DNA of 64,000 bases from Bradyrhizobium symbiodeficiens (GTDB lineage: Bacteria > Pseudomonadota > Alphaproteobacteria > Rhizobiales > Xanthobacteraceae), in contig NZ_CP029427.2 in the NCBI RefSeq assembly GCF_002266465.3, forward strand, positions 4,218,501-4,282,500, given 5' to 3'. A program made the position numbers and the translations under genes. Positions 8,644-16,922 of this stretch are shown in pieces. The notes under the pieces are model-generated. The model did no database searches. It saw nothing but the letters and a program-made list of their open reading frames with translations, and was not told where the DNA came from. The number at the start of each line of letters is the position of its first letter. Position 1 is the first letter of the stretch.

Positions 8644-9639
8644 CTAGAAGTGGCTGTAGGACAGCCGCCTCAAGACCAATTCCTGGCCCTGGCCGTCCAG
8701 GAAGCGCGGCCCCTGCTGGCCCGCGACGATGGTGCCGATCGCGGTGACGGCAAGGCCGGTCGCCCGCCCCGCGGCAATCAGTGCATCGGCCTGCGCCGGC
8801 GAGACGGTGCACAGCACCTCGTAATCGTCGCCACCCGCAAGCAGCGTCTCGACGCAAACGGCGTTGCGGGCAACCAGGTCTGCTGCCGCCGCCGAGAGCG
8901 GCACGCGCGCCACGTCGACCGTGGCCGAGACCCCGGACGCCGCGCATAGTTTGGTCAAATCACCGGCGAGGCCGTCGGAGACGTCCATCGCCGCGGTCGC
9001 ATGATCGCGCACGGCCCGTGCCAGCGGGTTGCGCGGCTGCGGCACCCGATAGCGTGACACCAGGGCTTCCCTTGCAGCGGGATCGGTCGCGAGCGCGGCC
9101 GCAGCGGCACCGCCGGTGAGCACCTCGAGGCCGAGCGCTGCGTCACCGATCGTGCCGGTCACCAGGATGCGATCGCCTGGCCTCGCACCGGTACGGCCGA
9201 CCATCCGCCCCTTCGGCACGCGGCCGAAGGCGGTGATCGAGATCATCTGCGGCCCCGGCGTCGACACCGTGTCGCCGCCGAGCAGCGGACAGGCGAATTC
9301 TCTCGCGTCCTCGCCCAGCGCGTCCGCGAAGGGCCGCAGCCAGGCATCCTCCTTGCTGCGCAGCGCCAGCGTCAGCACGAAGCCGGCGGGCACCGCACCC
9401 TTGGCCGCGAGATCGGACAGGTTCACCCGCAGTGCTTTTCGCGCGATGGTGTCAGGCGGATCGGTGGCAAGATAGTGCACGCCTTCGACGACGGCGTCGG
9501 TGGTGACGACGATGTCGTCGCCCGACGACGACAGCACCGCCGCGTCATCGACCAGGCCGAACGCGCCGGGATCGGTCGCCAGCGGCTTGAAATAGCGCGC
9601 GATGAGGGAGTCTTCGGGGGAAGGATTGTTCGCCATCAT
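8644..9639 (-). CDS. thiL: Thiamine-monophosphate kinase
   Basis: ThiL phosphorylates thiamine monophosphate to the active cofactor thiamine diphosphate using ATP. The 331-residue protein has the family N-terminus PSPEDSLIARYFKPL, GLVDDAAVL, the Mg/ATP site VVTTDAVVEGVHY, and ALRVNLSDLAAKGA, with AMDVSDGLAGDLTKLC near the C-terminal half. Start may be the ATG at 9639 or the next one at 9636. It is the last gene of the glyA-thiL run, 40 bases after nusB. No thiamine riboswitch is seen in front, which fits its place in an operon. Confidence 0.96.
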   Translation of the reverse strand: MMANNPSPEDSLIARYFKPLATDPGAFGLVDDAAVLSSSGDDIVVTTDAVVEGVHYLATDPPDTIARKALRVNLSDLAAKGAVPAGFVLTLALRSKEDAWLRPFADALGEDAREFACPLLGGDTVSTPGPQMISITAFGRVPKGRMVGRTGARPGDRILVTGTIGDAALGLEVLTGGAAAAALATDPAAREALVSRYRVPQPRNPLARAVRDHATAAMDVSDGLAGDLTKLCAASGVSATVDVARVPLSAAAADLVARNAVCVETLLAGGDDYEVLCTVSPAQADALIAAGRATGLAVTAIGTIVAGQQGPRFLDGQGQELVLRRLSYSHF

Positions 9640-9679
9640 CGGCAGCTACACCCACCACTGTCTTCGCCCTCGCGGGAAA

Positions 9680-10174
9680 CTACCCGCGCCCGAACTCGTC
9701 GCCGCGAAACTGGCGGCCGATCTGGTCGAGCACGGCGTTGACCATTCCGGTCTCCTCGCGGTCGACAAAGGCGTTGGCGACATCGACATATTCGGAGACG
9801 ACGACGCGGCCGGGCACGTCCTTGCGATGCTGCAGCTCATAGGCCCCTGCCCGCAGCACCGCGCGCAGGATCGCTTCGATCCGCTTCAAGGGCCAGCCCT
9901 TCGACAGCGCCTCGTCGATCAGGGGATCGAGCTTCTTCTGGTCGCGCACTACCCCCGAGACGACGTCGCGGAAGAAGGCGGCTTCGGCCGGCAGGTACGT
10001 GTCGCCCTCGACCTCGTTGCCGAGCCAGTGGCTCTCGAACTCGGCGAAGATGTCGTTGATGCCGGCGCCGGCGATGTCCATCTGGTACAGCGCCTGCACG
10101 GCCGCAAGCCGTGCTGCACCACGTCGGTTCGCCTTCTTCTCCGTGGGCCCCGCCGGTTTTTTGTTGTCAGCCAT
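9680..10174 (-). CDS. nusB: Transcription antitermination factor NusB
   Basis: NusB binds boxA RNA with NusE and supports rRNA antitermination. The 164-residue protein has the all-helical NusB signature: RRGAARLAAVQALYQMDIAG near the N-terminus and the C-terminal VVVSEYVDVANAFVDREETG, with RRGAARL giving the RNA-facing basic patch. A Lys-rich tail of about 15 residues precedes the domain. It starts 2 bases after ribH ends, the common alphaproteobacterial ribH-nusB arrangement. Confidence 0.96.
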   Translation of the reverse strand: MADNKKPAGPTEKKANRRGAARLAAVQALYQMDIAGAGINDIFAEFESHWLGNEVEGDTYLPAEAAFFRDVVSGVVRDQKKLDPLIDEALSKGWPLKRIEAILRAVLRAGAYELQHRKDVPGRVVVSEYVDVANAFVDREETGMVNAVLDQIGRQFRGDEFGRG

Positions 10175-10176
10175 GA

Positions 10177-10668
10177 TCAGGCCCGCGCCAGCCGGCGCTT
10201 GATGCGCAGCATCGCGATCGCCGCGCGCGCGGCATCGCCGCCCTTGTTGAGCTCGCTGGCGCGCGCCCGCGCCCAGGCCTGGTCCTCATTATTGACGGTG
10301 AGGATCCCGTTGCCGAGCGGCAGCTTGCGCGCCACCGCAAGGTCCATCAGCGCGCGCGAGGATTCCTGCGACACGATCTCGAAATGAATGGTGTCGCCGC
10401 GGATCACGCAGCCGAGCGCGATCGCCGCGTCGTAGGGCTTGCCGTTGGCGGCAGCCGCGTCGACGGCGATAGCCACCGCCGCCGGAATCTCCAGCGCGCC
10501 AGGAACCGTGATGACGTCATGCGTCACACCGGCCGCCTTCAGCTCGGCCACCGCGCCGTCCAGCAGCGCGTCCTGGAGATCGTCATAGAACCGCGCCTCG
10601 ACGATCAGCGCGCGCGCGCCGGAGATGTCGGTCTGGTCCTTCAGGGGTGCGCGCCGCGCGTCTGCCAT
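10177..10668 (-). CDS. ribH: 6,7-dimethyl-8-ribityllumazine synthase
   Basis: RibH joins the ribulose-derived butanone phosphate with the pyrimidine precursor to make lumazine, the penultimate step of riboflavin synthesis. The 163-residue protein shows VPGALEIPAAVAIAV, ALGCVIRGDTIHFEIVSQES and GNGILTVNNEDQAWARA, the substrate-binding segments of the family. It lies between ribE and nusB in the operon. Confidence 0.97.
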   Translation of the reverse strand: MADARRAPLKDQTDISGARALIVEARFYDDLQDALLDGAVAELKAAGVTHDVITVPGALEIPAAVAIAVDAAAANGKPYDAAIALGCVIRGDTIHFEIVSQESSRALMDLAVARKLPLGNGILTVNNEDQAWARARASELNKGGDAARAAIAMLRIKRRLARA

Positions 10669-10729
10669 CGTTCGATCCGTTTCACAGGGGTTGGCGCTAT
10701 GTAGTCGCCGCAGCCGGGTAAGCCAAGTT

Positions 10730-11341
10730 TTAAACTGTCATTTCCGTCAGCCGCGCCGCGTACCGGGCCATCAAATCGACCTCGATATTGACCTCGTCCC
10801 CCGCCTTCCAGCCGCCGATCGTCGTGACCGAGAGAGTGTGCGGAATGATCAGCACCGAAAAAGTCACGTCCCTGACCGTATTGACCGTCAGCGAGACGCC
10901 GTCGAGCGTGATCGAGCCCTTGGTGGCGATGAACCGCGCCAGCTCCCGCGTGGTCGAGAGCTCGAACCGCGCCATGTCGGGCAGATCCTCGCGGCTGACG
11001 AGTGTGGCAATACCGTCGACGTGGCCGGCGACGATGTGGCCACCGAGTTCATCACCGATCTTCAGCGCGCGCTCGAGATTGAGCCGCGTGCCGAGCTTCC
11101 AGTGCTTCGCGGTCGTCAATGCCAGCGTCTCGGCCGCGGCATCGACGTCGAACCAGGTCCTGCTGCCTTCGACGCCCGAGGCGACCACCGTCAGGCAGAC
11201 ACCATTGCAGGCGATCGAGGCGCCGTCGGCAATGGTGGTCTGGTCATAGCGGCAGGCGATGCGCAGCCGGTGCAGCTGCCCCTGCGCCGTCGGCGTGAAG
11301 CCGACGATCTCGCCGAGATCGGTGACAATGCCAGTGAACAT
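10730..11341 (-). CDS. ribE: Riboflavin synthase, alpha chain
   Basis: This enzyme dismutates two lumazines into riboflavin. The 203-residue protein starts MFTGIVTDLGEIVGF, and has the two similar lumazine-binding halves expected, each with an NLERAL or SLTVNTV-type segment; GGHIVAGHVDGIATL is the typical centre. Its ATG overlaps the ribD stop by one base (TAATG), so the two are coupled. A 61-base gap separates it from ribH. No FMN riboswitch is seen in the operon. Confidence 0.96.
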   Translation of the reverse strand: MFTGIVTDLGEIVGFTPTAQGQLHRLRIACRYDQTTIADGASIACNGVCLTVVASGVEGSRTWFDVDAAAETLALTTAKHWKLGTRLNLERALKIGDELGGHIVAGHVDGIATLVSREDLPDMARFELSTTRELARFIATKGSITLDGVSLTVNTVRDVTFSVLIIPHTLSVTTIGGWKAGDEVNIEVDLMARYAARLTEMTV

Positions 11342-12489
11342 TACGCGCGCTCGTAGATGGTGAGAGTATCCTTGTCGAATGTTTCGCTAGCATGAACCTT
11401 GTAGGCCTGCGACTGCGTGATTTTCGACAGGGGCAATGCATCGAGCGCGTCGACTCCCCCGGGCCCCACCGCTTCCGCTCCGCGGAACAGCCAGATTTCG
11501 TCGACGAGGTCGGCGGCAATGAACGATGCCGCTACCCGGCTGCCGCCCTCGACCATCAGCCGCGTGATGCCCTTCCCGGCCAGAGCATGGAGCACGGACG
11601 GAAGATCGAGCCCGGAAACGCTCCCGGGCGGCACGCGGATGATCTGGGCGCCGGCAGCGCCAAGACGAGTCGCGGCGGCGGCTTCGGCGAGTTCAGAACC
11701 GACCACCCAGAGCGGCGTCTCGCGCGCGGAGCGCACCAGCTGGCTTGCGGCCGGAATGCGCAGATTCTGGTCGAGGACCACTCGCACCGGCGAACGCGCT
11801 TCCAGGCCCGGCAGGCGGCAGGTGAGAAGCGGATCGTCCGCCAGCACCGTTCCGATACCGACCAGGATGGCATCGCTCTGCGCGCGCAGCAGATGCACGC
11901 GGTTGCGCGCCGCCTCCCCGGTGATCGCGACCGGCTTGCCGCCGGCGGCGCTGATCTTGCCATCGGGCGAGACTGCGAGCTTCAGGATCACATGCGGGCG
12001 CTTGTCCCGGATGCGGCGGAAATGCCCGGCATGGTCGAATGCGGCTTCCGCCGCGCACAGGCCCAATTCCACATTGATGCCGGCAGCGCGCAGCCGCGCA
12101 TGCCCCTGGCCTGCGACCTCCGGATTGGGATCCTCGATTGCCGCCACCACGCGCTTGATGCCGGCCGCGATCACCGCGTCGGCGCAGGGCGGCGATTTGC
12201 CGAAATGGGAGCAAGGTTCGAGCGTGACGTAGAGTGTGGCGCCGCGTGCGGCTTCGCCTGCCCGCCGCAGGGCTTCGGGCTCGGCATGCGGACGCCCGCC
12301 CGCCTGGGTCCAGCCGCGGCCGACGATGACGCCGTCCTTGACGACGACGGCACCGACCGCGGGGTTCGGCCAGGTGCGCCCTTGCCCGCGGCGTCCGAGC
12401 GCCAGCGCCAGCTCCATGAAGCGGCGATCGGAATCCTTGGCCTCGCGGGCCTTCTGCGCGAACTGATCCTCCAGGATACGGAAGATCAT
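11341..12489 (-). CDS. ribD: Bifunctional pyrimidine deaminase/reductase RibD
   Basis: RibD deaminates and then reduces the riboflavin pyrimidine precursor. The 382-residue protein has an N-terminal deaminase domain with the zinc site His68-Ala-Glu70 (HAEPEAL) and Cys93/Cys102 (EPCSHFGKSPPC), and a C-terminal reductase domain (KLAVSPDGKISAAGGKPVAI, MVEGGSRVAASF). The ATG overlaps the nrdR stop as ATGA. About 24 residues precede the deaminase core, a little longer than usual, but the overlap supports this start. Confidence 0.96.
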   Translation of the reverse strand: MIFRILEDQFAQKAREAKDSDRRFMELALALGRRGQGRTWPNPAVGAVVVKDGVIVGRGWTQAGGRPHAEPEALRRAGEAARGATLYVTLEPCSHFGKSPPCADAVIAAGIKRVVAAIEDPNPEVAGQGHARLRAAGINVELGLCAAEAAFDHAGHFRRIRDKRPHVILKLAVSPDGKISAAGGKPVAITGEAARNRVHLLRAQSDAILVGIGTVLADDPLLTCRLPGLEARSPVRVVLDQNLRIPAASQLVRSARETPLWVVGSELAEAAAATRLGAAGAQIIRVPPGSVSGLDLPSVLHALAGKGITRLMVEGGSRVAASFIAADLVDEIWLFRGAEAVGPGGVDALDALPLSKITQSQAYKVHASETFDKDTLTIYERA

Positions 12490-12968
12490 TTGCGGATCGC
12501 GGCGAGCCGCGCTTCCTCCTCACCGGAGAGCTCGCCGAGCACGTCGGCGAAATCCTTGGCCTCGCGGAAATTGCGGTAGACCGAGGCGAAGCGCACGTAG
12601 GCGACGTCGTCGAGCGTGCGCAGATGCTCCATCACGGTCTCGCCGATCACCTCGGACGAGATCTCGGCCTCGCCGCCGGTCTCGAGCTCGCGCACGATGG
12701 TGGAGACCATCTTCTCCACCCTTTCAGGCTCGACCTGCCGCTTGCGCAAAGAGATCGAAACCGAGCGCATCAGCTTGTCGCGGTCGAACGGCACGCGGCG
12801 GCCGTTGCGCTTGACCACGGTGAGCTCGCGCAGCTGCACGCGCTCGAAGGTGGTGAAGCGGAAATTGCAGGCGACGCACACACGCCGCCTGCGGATCACG
12901 GACGAGTCCTCGGTCGGACGCGAGTCCTTTACCTGCGTATCGAGACTGTTGCAGTTCGGACAGCGCAT
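12486..12968 (-). CDS. nrdR: Transcriptional repressor NrdR
   Basis: NrdR senses ATP/dATP and represses ribonucleotide reductase genes. The 160-residue protein begins MRCPNCNSLDTQVKDSR with a zinc ribbon of Cys3, Cys6, Cys31 and Cys34, followed by an ATP-cone (VVKRNGRRVPFDRDKLMRSV). A start four codons upstream at 12980 is also possible; I choose 12968 because the family starts at MRCP. It lies 16 bases after glyA and overlaps ribD, the typical alphaproteobacterial glyA-nrdR-ribD order. Confidence 0.96.
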   Translation of the reverse strand: MRCPNCNSLDTQVKDSRPTEDSSVIRRRRVCVACNFRFTTFERVQLRELTVVKRNGRRVPFDRDKLMRSVSISLRKRQVEPERVEKMVSTIVRELETGGEAEISSEVIGETVMEHLRTLDDVAYVRFASVYRNFREAKDFADVLGELSGEEEARLAAIRK

Positions 12969-12984
12969 CCGTTTACCCAAGCCT

Positions 12985-14283
12985 TTACTGGTAGATCGGG
13001 AACCGGTCGGTGAGCGCCTTGACCCGCTCCTTGATCGCGGCCTCGACCAGCGGCGCCTTGCCGTCGTCGGACTGCGCGACCGCGTTGAGGACCTCGGCGA
13101 TCATGCCGCCGACCTGCTGGAATTCGGCGACGCCGAAGCCGCGGGTGGTCGCCGCCGGCGTGCCCAGACGAATACCGGAGGTGACGAACGGCGACTCGGG
13201 GTCGAACGGAATGCCGTTCTTGTTGCAGGTGATGGCAGCGCGAACCAGCGCCTTCTCCGAGGCGTTGCCCTTCAGCCCCTTCGGCCTGAGATCGACCAGC
13301 ATCAGATGGTTGTCGGTACCGCCGGAAACGATATCGAAGCCGTGACTCTTCATGGCTTCAGCGAGCGCCTTGGCGTTCTCGACGACGTTCTTGGCGTAGA
13401 CCTTGAAGTCCGGACGCAGCGCCTCGCCGAAGGCGACCGCCTTGGCCGCGATCACATGCATCAGCGGCCCGCCCTGCAGTCCGGGGAAGATCGCCGAGTT
13501 GAACTTCTTGGTCAGCGTCTCGTCATTCCACAGCATCAGGCCGCCGCGCGGACCGCGCAGCGATTTGTGCGTCGTGGTGGTGGTGATGTGGGCATGCGGC
13601 ACCGGCGAGGCATGCACGCCGCCGGCGACGAGGCCCGCGAAATGCGCCATGTCGACCAGCAGATAGGCACCGACGCTGTCCGCGATCTCGCGGAAGCGCT
13701 TGAAGTCCCAGGCGCGCGAATAGGCCGAGCCGCCCGCGACGATCAGCTTCGGCTTGACCTCTTCGGCCTGCCTGGCGACCGCATCCATGTCGATGATCTG
13801 GTCCTCGCGGCGCACGGTGTAGTGCGCGGCCTTGAACCACTTGCCGCTCATGTTGACGGGGGAGCCGTGGGTGAGATGGCCGCCGGCCGCGAGGTCGAGG
13901 CCCATGAAGGTATCGCCGGGCTGCAGCAGCGCCAGGAACACCGCCTGGTTCATCTGGCTGCCGGAGTTCGGCTGCACGTTGGCGAATTTGGCGCCGAACA
14001 GCTTCTTGGCGCGGTCGATCGCGAGGTTCTCGGCGACGTCGACCCATTCACAACCGCCATAGTAACGGGCGCCCGGATAGCCTTCCGCGTATTTGTTGGT
14101 CATCACCGAACCCTGCGCTTCCAGCACGGCCCGGCTCACGATGTTCTCGGAGGCGATCAGCTCGACCTCGTGGCGCTGGCGGCCGAGCTCGCCCTTGATG
14201 GCGGCGGCGATTTCCGGGTCGGCCTGCTCGAGCGAGGCGGAGAAAAACGAATCGGGCGCGGAGGCGGTCTTGGCGAAGGTCAT
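12985..14283 (-). CDS. glyA: Serine hydroxymethyltransferase
   Basis: GlyA is the PLP enzyme that interconverts serine and glycine and loads tetrahydrofolate with one-carbon units. The 432-residue protein has HEVELIASENIVSRAVLEAQ, TNKYAEGYPGARYYGGCE and the PLP-Lys motif TTTTTHKSLRGPRGG. The start at 14283 gives the normal family length; the frame stays open another 46 codons upstream without resemblance. It is probably the first gene of the seven-gene run ending at thiL. Confidence 0.97.
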   Translation of the reverse strand: MTFAKTASAPDSFFSASLEQADPEIAAAIKGELGRQRHEVELIASENIVSRAVLEAQGSVMTNKYAEGYPGARYYGGCEWVDVAENLAIDRAKKLFGAKFANVQPNSGSQMNQAVFLALLQPGDTFMGLDLAAGGHLTHGSPVNMSGKWFKAAHYTVRREDQIIDMDAVARQAEEVKPKLIVAGGSAYSRAWDFKRFREIADSVGAYLLVDMAHFAGLVAGGVHASPVPHAHITTTTTHKSLRGPRGGLMLWNDETLTKKFNSAIFPGLQGGPLMHVIAAKAVAFGEALRPDFKVYAKNVVENAKALAEAMKSHGFDIVSGGTDNHLMLVDLRPKGLKGNASEKALVRAAITCNKNGIPFDPESPFVTSGIRLGTPAATTRGFGVAEFQQVGGMIAEVLNAVAQSDDGKAPLVEAAIKERVKALTDRFPIYQ

Positions 14284-14545
14284 CTTGCGAATATCTCCAC
14301 CGCCGCAGCCTTTTGGCGGGCTACGGGCGGTCTGGTGTGGCGATCGGAAGCGGCGAGCGCGATCTACCACATCGCCCGCAACAGGCCAAGTAGTTGCGGG
14401 TCGGGCTGGATATTTGTGCAAGATATGGTGGAGGGTGGAGGTTTGCGGCGCTTGGGCCGGCCCTGGGGGAACCGCCCGTCCGCCGCCTCCCGAATGGGGG
14501 CCGCTTTGGCCCTAATTCCTCATCCTTGGAGCCGTCGGCTGCCTG

Positions 14546-14767
14546 TCACAGGCCGGTATAACCCGCCTTCACCGGGTCCACGCTGCCGTCGAGCTGGCGC
14601 AGATAGGTCAGGCCGCACACCGTCAACCTGTGGGTGTCCTTCTCGCCGGCTTCCATCAGGGTGTTGAGATAGTTCGTGACCTTGGCCCGCGCCTCCTCGC
14701 TGGCCGCGGCGGTGCGGTTGGCGAGCATGTCGTAGGTCTGCATGATGCGGTCGATGGCGGCTTCCAT
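14546..14767 (-). CDS. Small conserved-looking protein of unknown function
   Basis: A 73-residue protein starting MEAAIDRIMQTYDMLANR, with a predicted amphipathic helix and a C-terminus GSVDPVKAGYTGL. The start at 14767 has a good ribosome site (AGAGGGTGCC). It contains one Cys and no signal or membrane segment. I do not recognise a family. It follows another small gene by 37 bases and precedes glyA by 262 bases, in which nothing clear is seen. Confidence 0.7.
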   Translation of the reverse strand: MEAAIDRIMQTYDMLANRTAAASEEARAKVTNYLNTLMEAGEKDTHRLTVCGLTYLRQLDGSVDPVKAGYTGL

Positions 14768-14804
14768 GGCACCCTCTGGTTGGTCGATGTTTTGGGATTG
14801 TCGA

Positions 14805-15041
14805 TCAGGCAACCGCGCGGGCCTCGGCCTGCGCCTGGAACCGGGCGATCGCCTTGTTTGCGAGCCTGATCTTGTTGATTTCGCCGTTGTGCAGCAGCTT
14901 GATGATGATCCCGAGCAAGCGTTCATCGGTGACGAGCGTATCGGGGATCGCGCCGGAGCGGCGAAGGTAATTCGCGGCGATGGCATAGGCCTCGCTCACG
15001 AGTTCCACGTTCATCGCCTGAAGCCCGCGCTCGACCAGCAT
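14805..15041 (-). CDS. Small helical protein of unknown function
   Basis: A 78-residue protein starting MLVERGLQAMNVELVSEAYA, largely helical and rich in Ala, Leu and Ile, with no signal or membrane segment. The start at 15041 is supported by a GGAG site; an internal Met at residue 10 is an alternative. It is followed closely by the 73-residue gene in the same direction, so the pair may be an operon. I do not recognise a domain. Confidence 0.65.
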   Translation of the reverse strand: MLVERGLQAMNVELVSEAYAIAANYLRRSGAIPDTLVTDERLLGIIIKLLHNGEINKIRLANKAIARFQAQAEARAVA

Positions 15042-15133
15042 CGCCCTGTCTCCGATCCGAAGGAGATAAGCGCAAAGCCCGGAACTGGTTCCCTGGCGCC
15101 GCAAGATTTTCTTCGCATGTGCAAAAATGCAAA

Positions 15134-15169
15134 GCGCACCGGTCCGGGGGCAACTCCGGGCCGGTGCGC
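15134..15169 (-). terminator. Terminator downstream of ldtR
   Basis: The 9-bp arms GCGCACCGG and CCGGTGCGC enclose a smaller inner CCGG stem. On the minus strand the hairpin is followed by TTTGCATTTTTGC. It sits 72 bases past the ldtR stop. Confidence 0.8.
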
Positions 15170-15241
15170 TGGGGAAGTTGAGGCACGTTCGGGCGGCTTG
15201 CCGGTCTTGTTGCGGGCCGGCTTGGCCTATCCCGTTAGAAC

Positions 15242-15760
15242 TCAGAGCCGATACAGGATCTGGTCGGTCCAGAACCGCTCGAGGCGGTGCAGCGACTTGT
15301 TGAGGGTCGAGAATTCCTCGCCCGAGATGCCGCCGACCTGCTCCACCGTCTTGACGTGCTTCTGGTAGAGGGAGTCGACGATGCGGCGGACTTCCTGGCC
15401 CTGCGGCGTCAGGCGGATGCGCACCGAGCGGCGATCGACGCGCGAGCGCTGATGATCGAGGAAGCCGAGCTCGACGAGCTTCTTCAGATTGTAGGAGACG
15501 TTGGAGCCGAGATAGTAGCCGCGCGTGCGCAGCTCGCCCGCGGTGAGCTCCTTGTCGCCGATGTTGTAGAGCAGGAGAGCCTGCACCGAGTTGATGTCCG
15601 CGCGGCCGCGGCGATCGAATTCGTCCTTGATCACGTCGAGCAGCCGGCGATGCAGCCGCTCCACCAGAGTCAAGGCTTCCAGGTAGAGCGACTGCACCGA
15701 ACCCTGCTGGCCGGAGACGCGCTCCGCGGTATCTGCCGCAGTTGCGACGGCTTTCATCAT
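15242..15760 (-). CDS. ldtR: MarR-type winged-helix regulator, LdtR-like
   Basis: A 172-residue MarR-family regulator very like LdtR of alphaproteobacteria, which in Liberibacter and Sinorhizobium controls an L,D-transpeptidase and stress tolerance. The winged helix spans about residues 50-120 and includes GELRTRGYYLGSNVSYNLKK (recognition region) and the wing LDHQRSRVDRRSVRIRLT. The start MMKAVATAAD has a GGGGAAG ribosome site. It is monocistronic with its own terminator, and an inverted repeat overlaps its leader, which suggests autoregulation. The target transpeptidase gene is not in the window. Confidence 0.85.
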   Translation of the reverse strand: MMKAVATAADTAERVSGQQGSVQSLYLEALTLVERLHRRLLDVIKDEFDRRGRADINSVQALLLYNIGDKELTAGELRTRGYYLGSNVSYNLKKLVELGFLDHQRSRVDRRSVRIRLTPQGQEVRRIVDSLYQKHVKTVEQVGGISGEEFSTLNKSLHRLERFWTDQILYRL

Positions 15761-15774
15761 GACACTTCCCCTGT

Positions 15775-15791
15775 TGTCGTTTTTATCGACA
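15775..15791. promoter_or_regulatory. Candidate operator of ldtR
   Basis: A perfect inverted repeat TGTCG-N7-CGACA sits 15-31 bases upstream of the ldtR start, in an AT-rich leader. Its position suits autoregulation by a MarR dimer. This is inference from symmetry and position only. Confidence 0.35.
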
Positions 15792-16114
15792 CTTATTCGA
15801 CGAAACTTGTGTCCCGTCTGATAGGTGCAACTTAAGGGGGGCGTTTGAAGATCGGCTTAAATAAGAGAATAAAGAGATCATGAATTTAAGACAGTGAATT
15901 GCGGATTAAGCCTGTGCCACAAGGGCTTTTCGCAACGCTCTGTTGACCTTCGCAAGGTCCTGTTCACCCTCCGTCCGCCCCCCTTGTCGCATTCCAGAAC
16001 AGCCCCGCTCCGTTTCGAAACGGGCGCGTAACAGCTGTGGCGGGATGCATGAGGTCAATGAAAAGTTACCTCGAATTTTAGGCAACCAGCGGTCAACCAA
16101 ATCGGCACAACTGC

Positions 16115-16243
16115 GCCCTCGAGTCCCGGACGAGCGCAGCGAAAGATCCGGGACCCACGGCCACAAACGAGCTCGTGGAGAGATGGGCCCGGGCTCAGCA
16201 GCGCATCACTGCGTGCTGCGCTGCGTCCGGGGGCACGAGAGTG
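16115..16243. repeat. Dispersed intergenic repeat, family A
   Basis: The segment GTCCCGGACGAGCGCAGCG followed by ATCCGGGACCCACGG forms a palindromic module, and a GC-rich tail CGCTGCGTCCGGGGGC follows. A related module is seen in reverse orientation at about 51765-51840. Such short mosaics are typical of Bradyrhizobium intergenic DNA. Confidence 0.55.
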
Positions 16244-16286
16244 AACGCTGAATAAGAGAGTGGTGAACGTTGAAATCGTCTGCGCG

Positions 16287-16787
16287 CTATGGCGGTCGTT
16301 CGCGCGCGGCCATCCAGGCGAGCGCGAGATAGGCCGCGAGCATGAAGGCTTCGACGGCGACGACGATCAGGCTGCCGCCGTAGATCCCCGGGAACATCAG
16401 CTCGATCACCGCCATCGACACCACGGTCGTGAGCCACACCACCGCGCCCCACGGCGTCGCCAGCCACAGGCCGACTGCGGCGACGAGCTCGATCACCGCG
16501 AAATAGACGGTGGCGGCCTGCCAGGCCATCGACTGGTTCTCGAACGCCTCATCTTCGCCGCCGACGAAGCCCGTCACCTGCGCCCAGTGATAGAGGCCCT
16601 TCAGGATCGAGAGCAGTGCCATCACGCGCAGGAACAGCACGAGGCGGCGCGTCCAGACATTGTCGTCGGACTCCGGACGCTCCGACGAGATCGCAGCCAC
16701 CGACATCGCGCTGTCTCTGGCGCTGTCTCTGACGGCGTCCCTGGGGCTGCCGTCGCGGGCCGCATCGCGGGTGGTGATCTCGGACAT
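16287..16787 (-). CDS. Small four-helix membrane protein (possibly DUF6163)
   Basis: A 166-residue inner-membrane protein of unknown function. After about 45 hydrophilic residues there are four predicted membrane segments: LVLFLRVMALLSILKGLYHW, TVYFAVIELVAAVGLWLA, AVVWLTTVVSMAVIELMF and LIVVAVEAFMLAAYLALAWM. The start at 16787 has an AGAAGGGG site. The N-terminus contains a short degenerate repeat (RDAxRDSARDS) that is also visible as near-repeats in the DNA. It is divergent from hemB. The family name is from memory and should be treated as tentative. Confidence 0.75.
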   Translation of the reverse strand: MSEITTRDAARDGSPRDAVRDSARDSAMSVAAISSERPESDDNVWTRRLVLFLRVMALLSILKGLYHWAQVTGFVGGEDEAFENQSMAWQAATVYFAVIELVAAVGLWLATPWGAVVWLTTVVSMAVIELMFPGIYGGSLIVVAVEAFMLAAYLALAWMAARERPP

Positions 16788-16922
16788 GGCCCCTTCTGGC
16801 TGCTTCGGCACGCAAAATCAATCGGCGGCCCGTCAGGTCAATTCTGCCTTGCGGCAGGTCAAGCCGCGGTGACGGGAACCATGCGAGCTGGTATAAGAAT
16901 AATTCCAGCCGGAGGAAGAGTG

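Larger units (their letters stand above)
15761..16286. other. Intergenic region between ldtR and the 166-residue membrane gene
   Basis: About 525 bases with no gene I can support; short frames here lack ribosome sites and protein-like composition. The left part is AT-rich and holds the ldtR leader and candidate operator. The right part holds a repeat-like element at 16115-16243. Confidence 0.6.

Noticed and set aside
14546..14986. Longer 146-codon form of the 73-residue gene
   Set aside because: The extra N-terminal half overlaps the next gene in another frame and is Ser/Arg-rich; the internal ATG has the good ribosome site.
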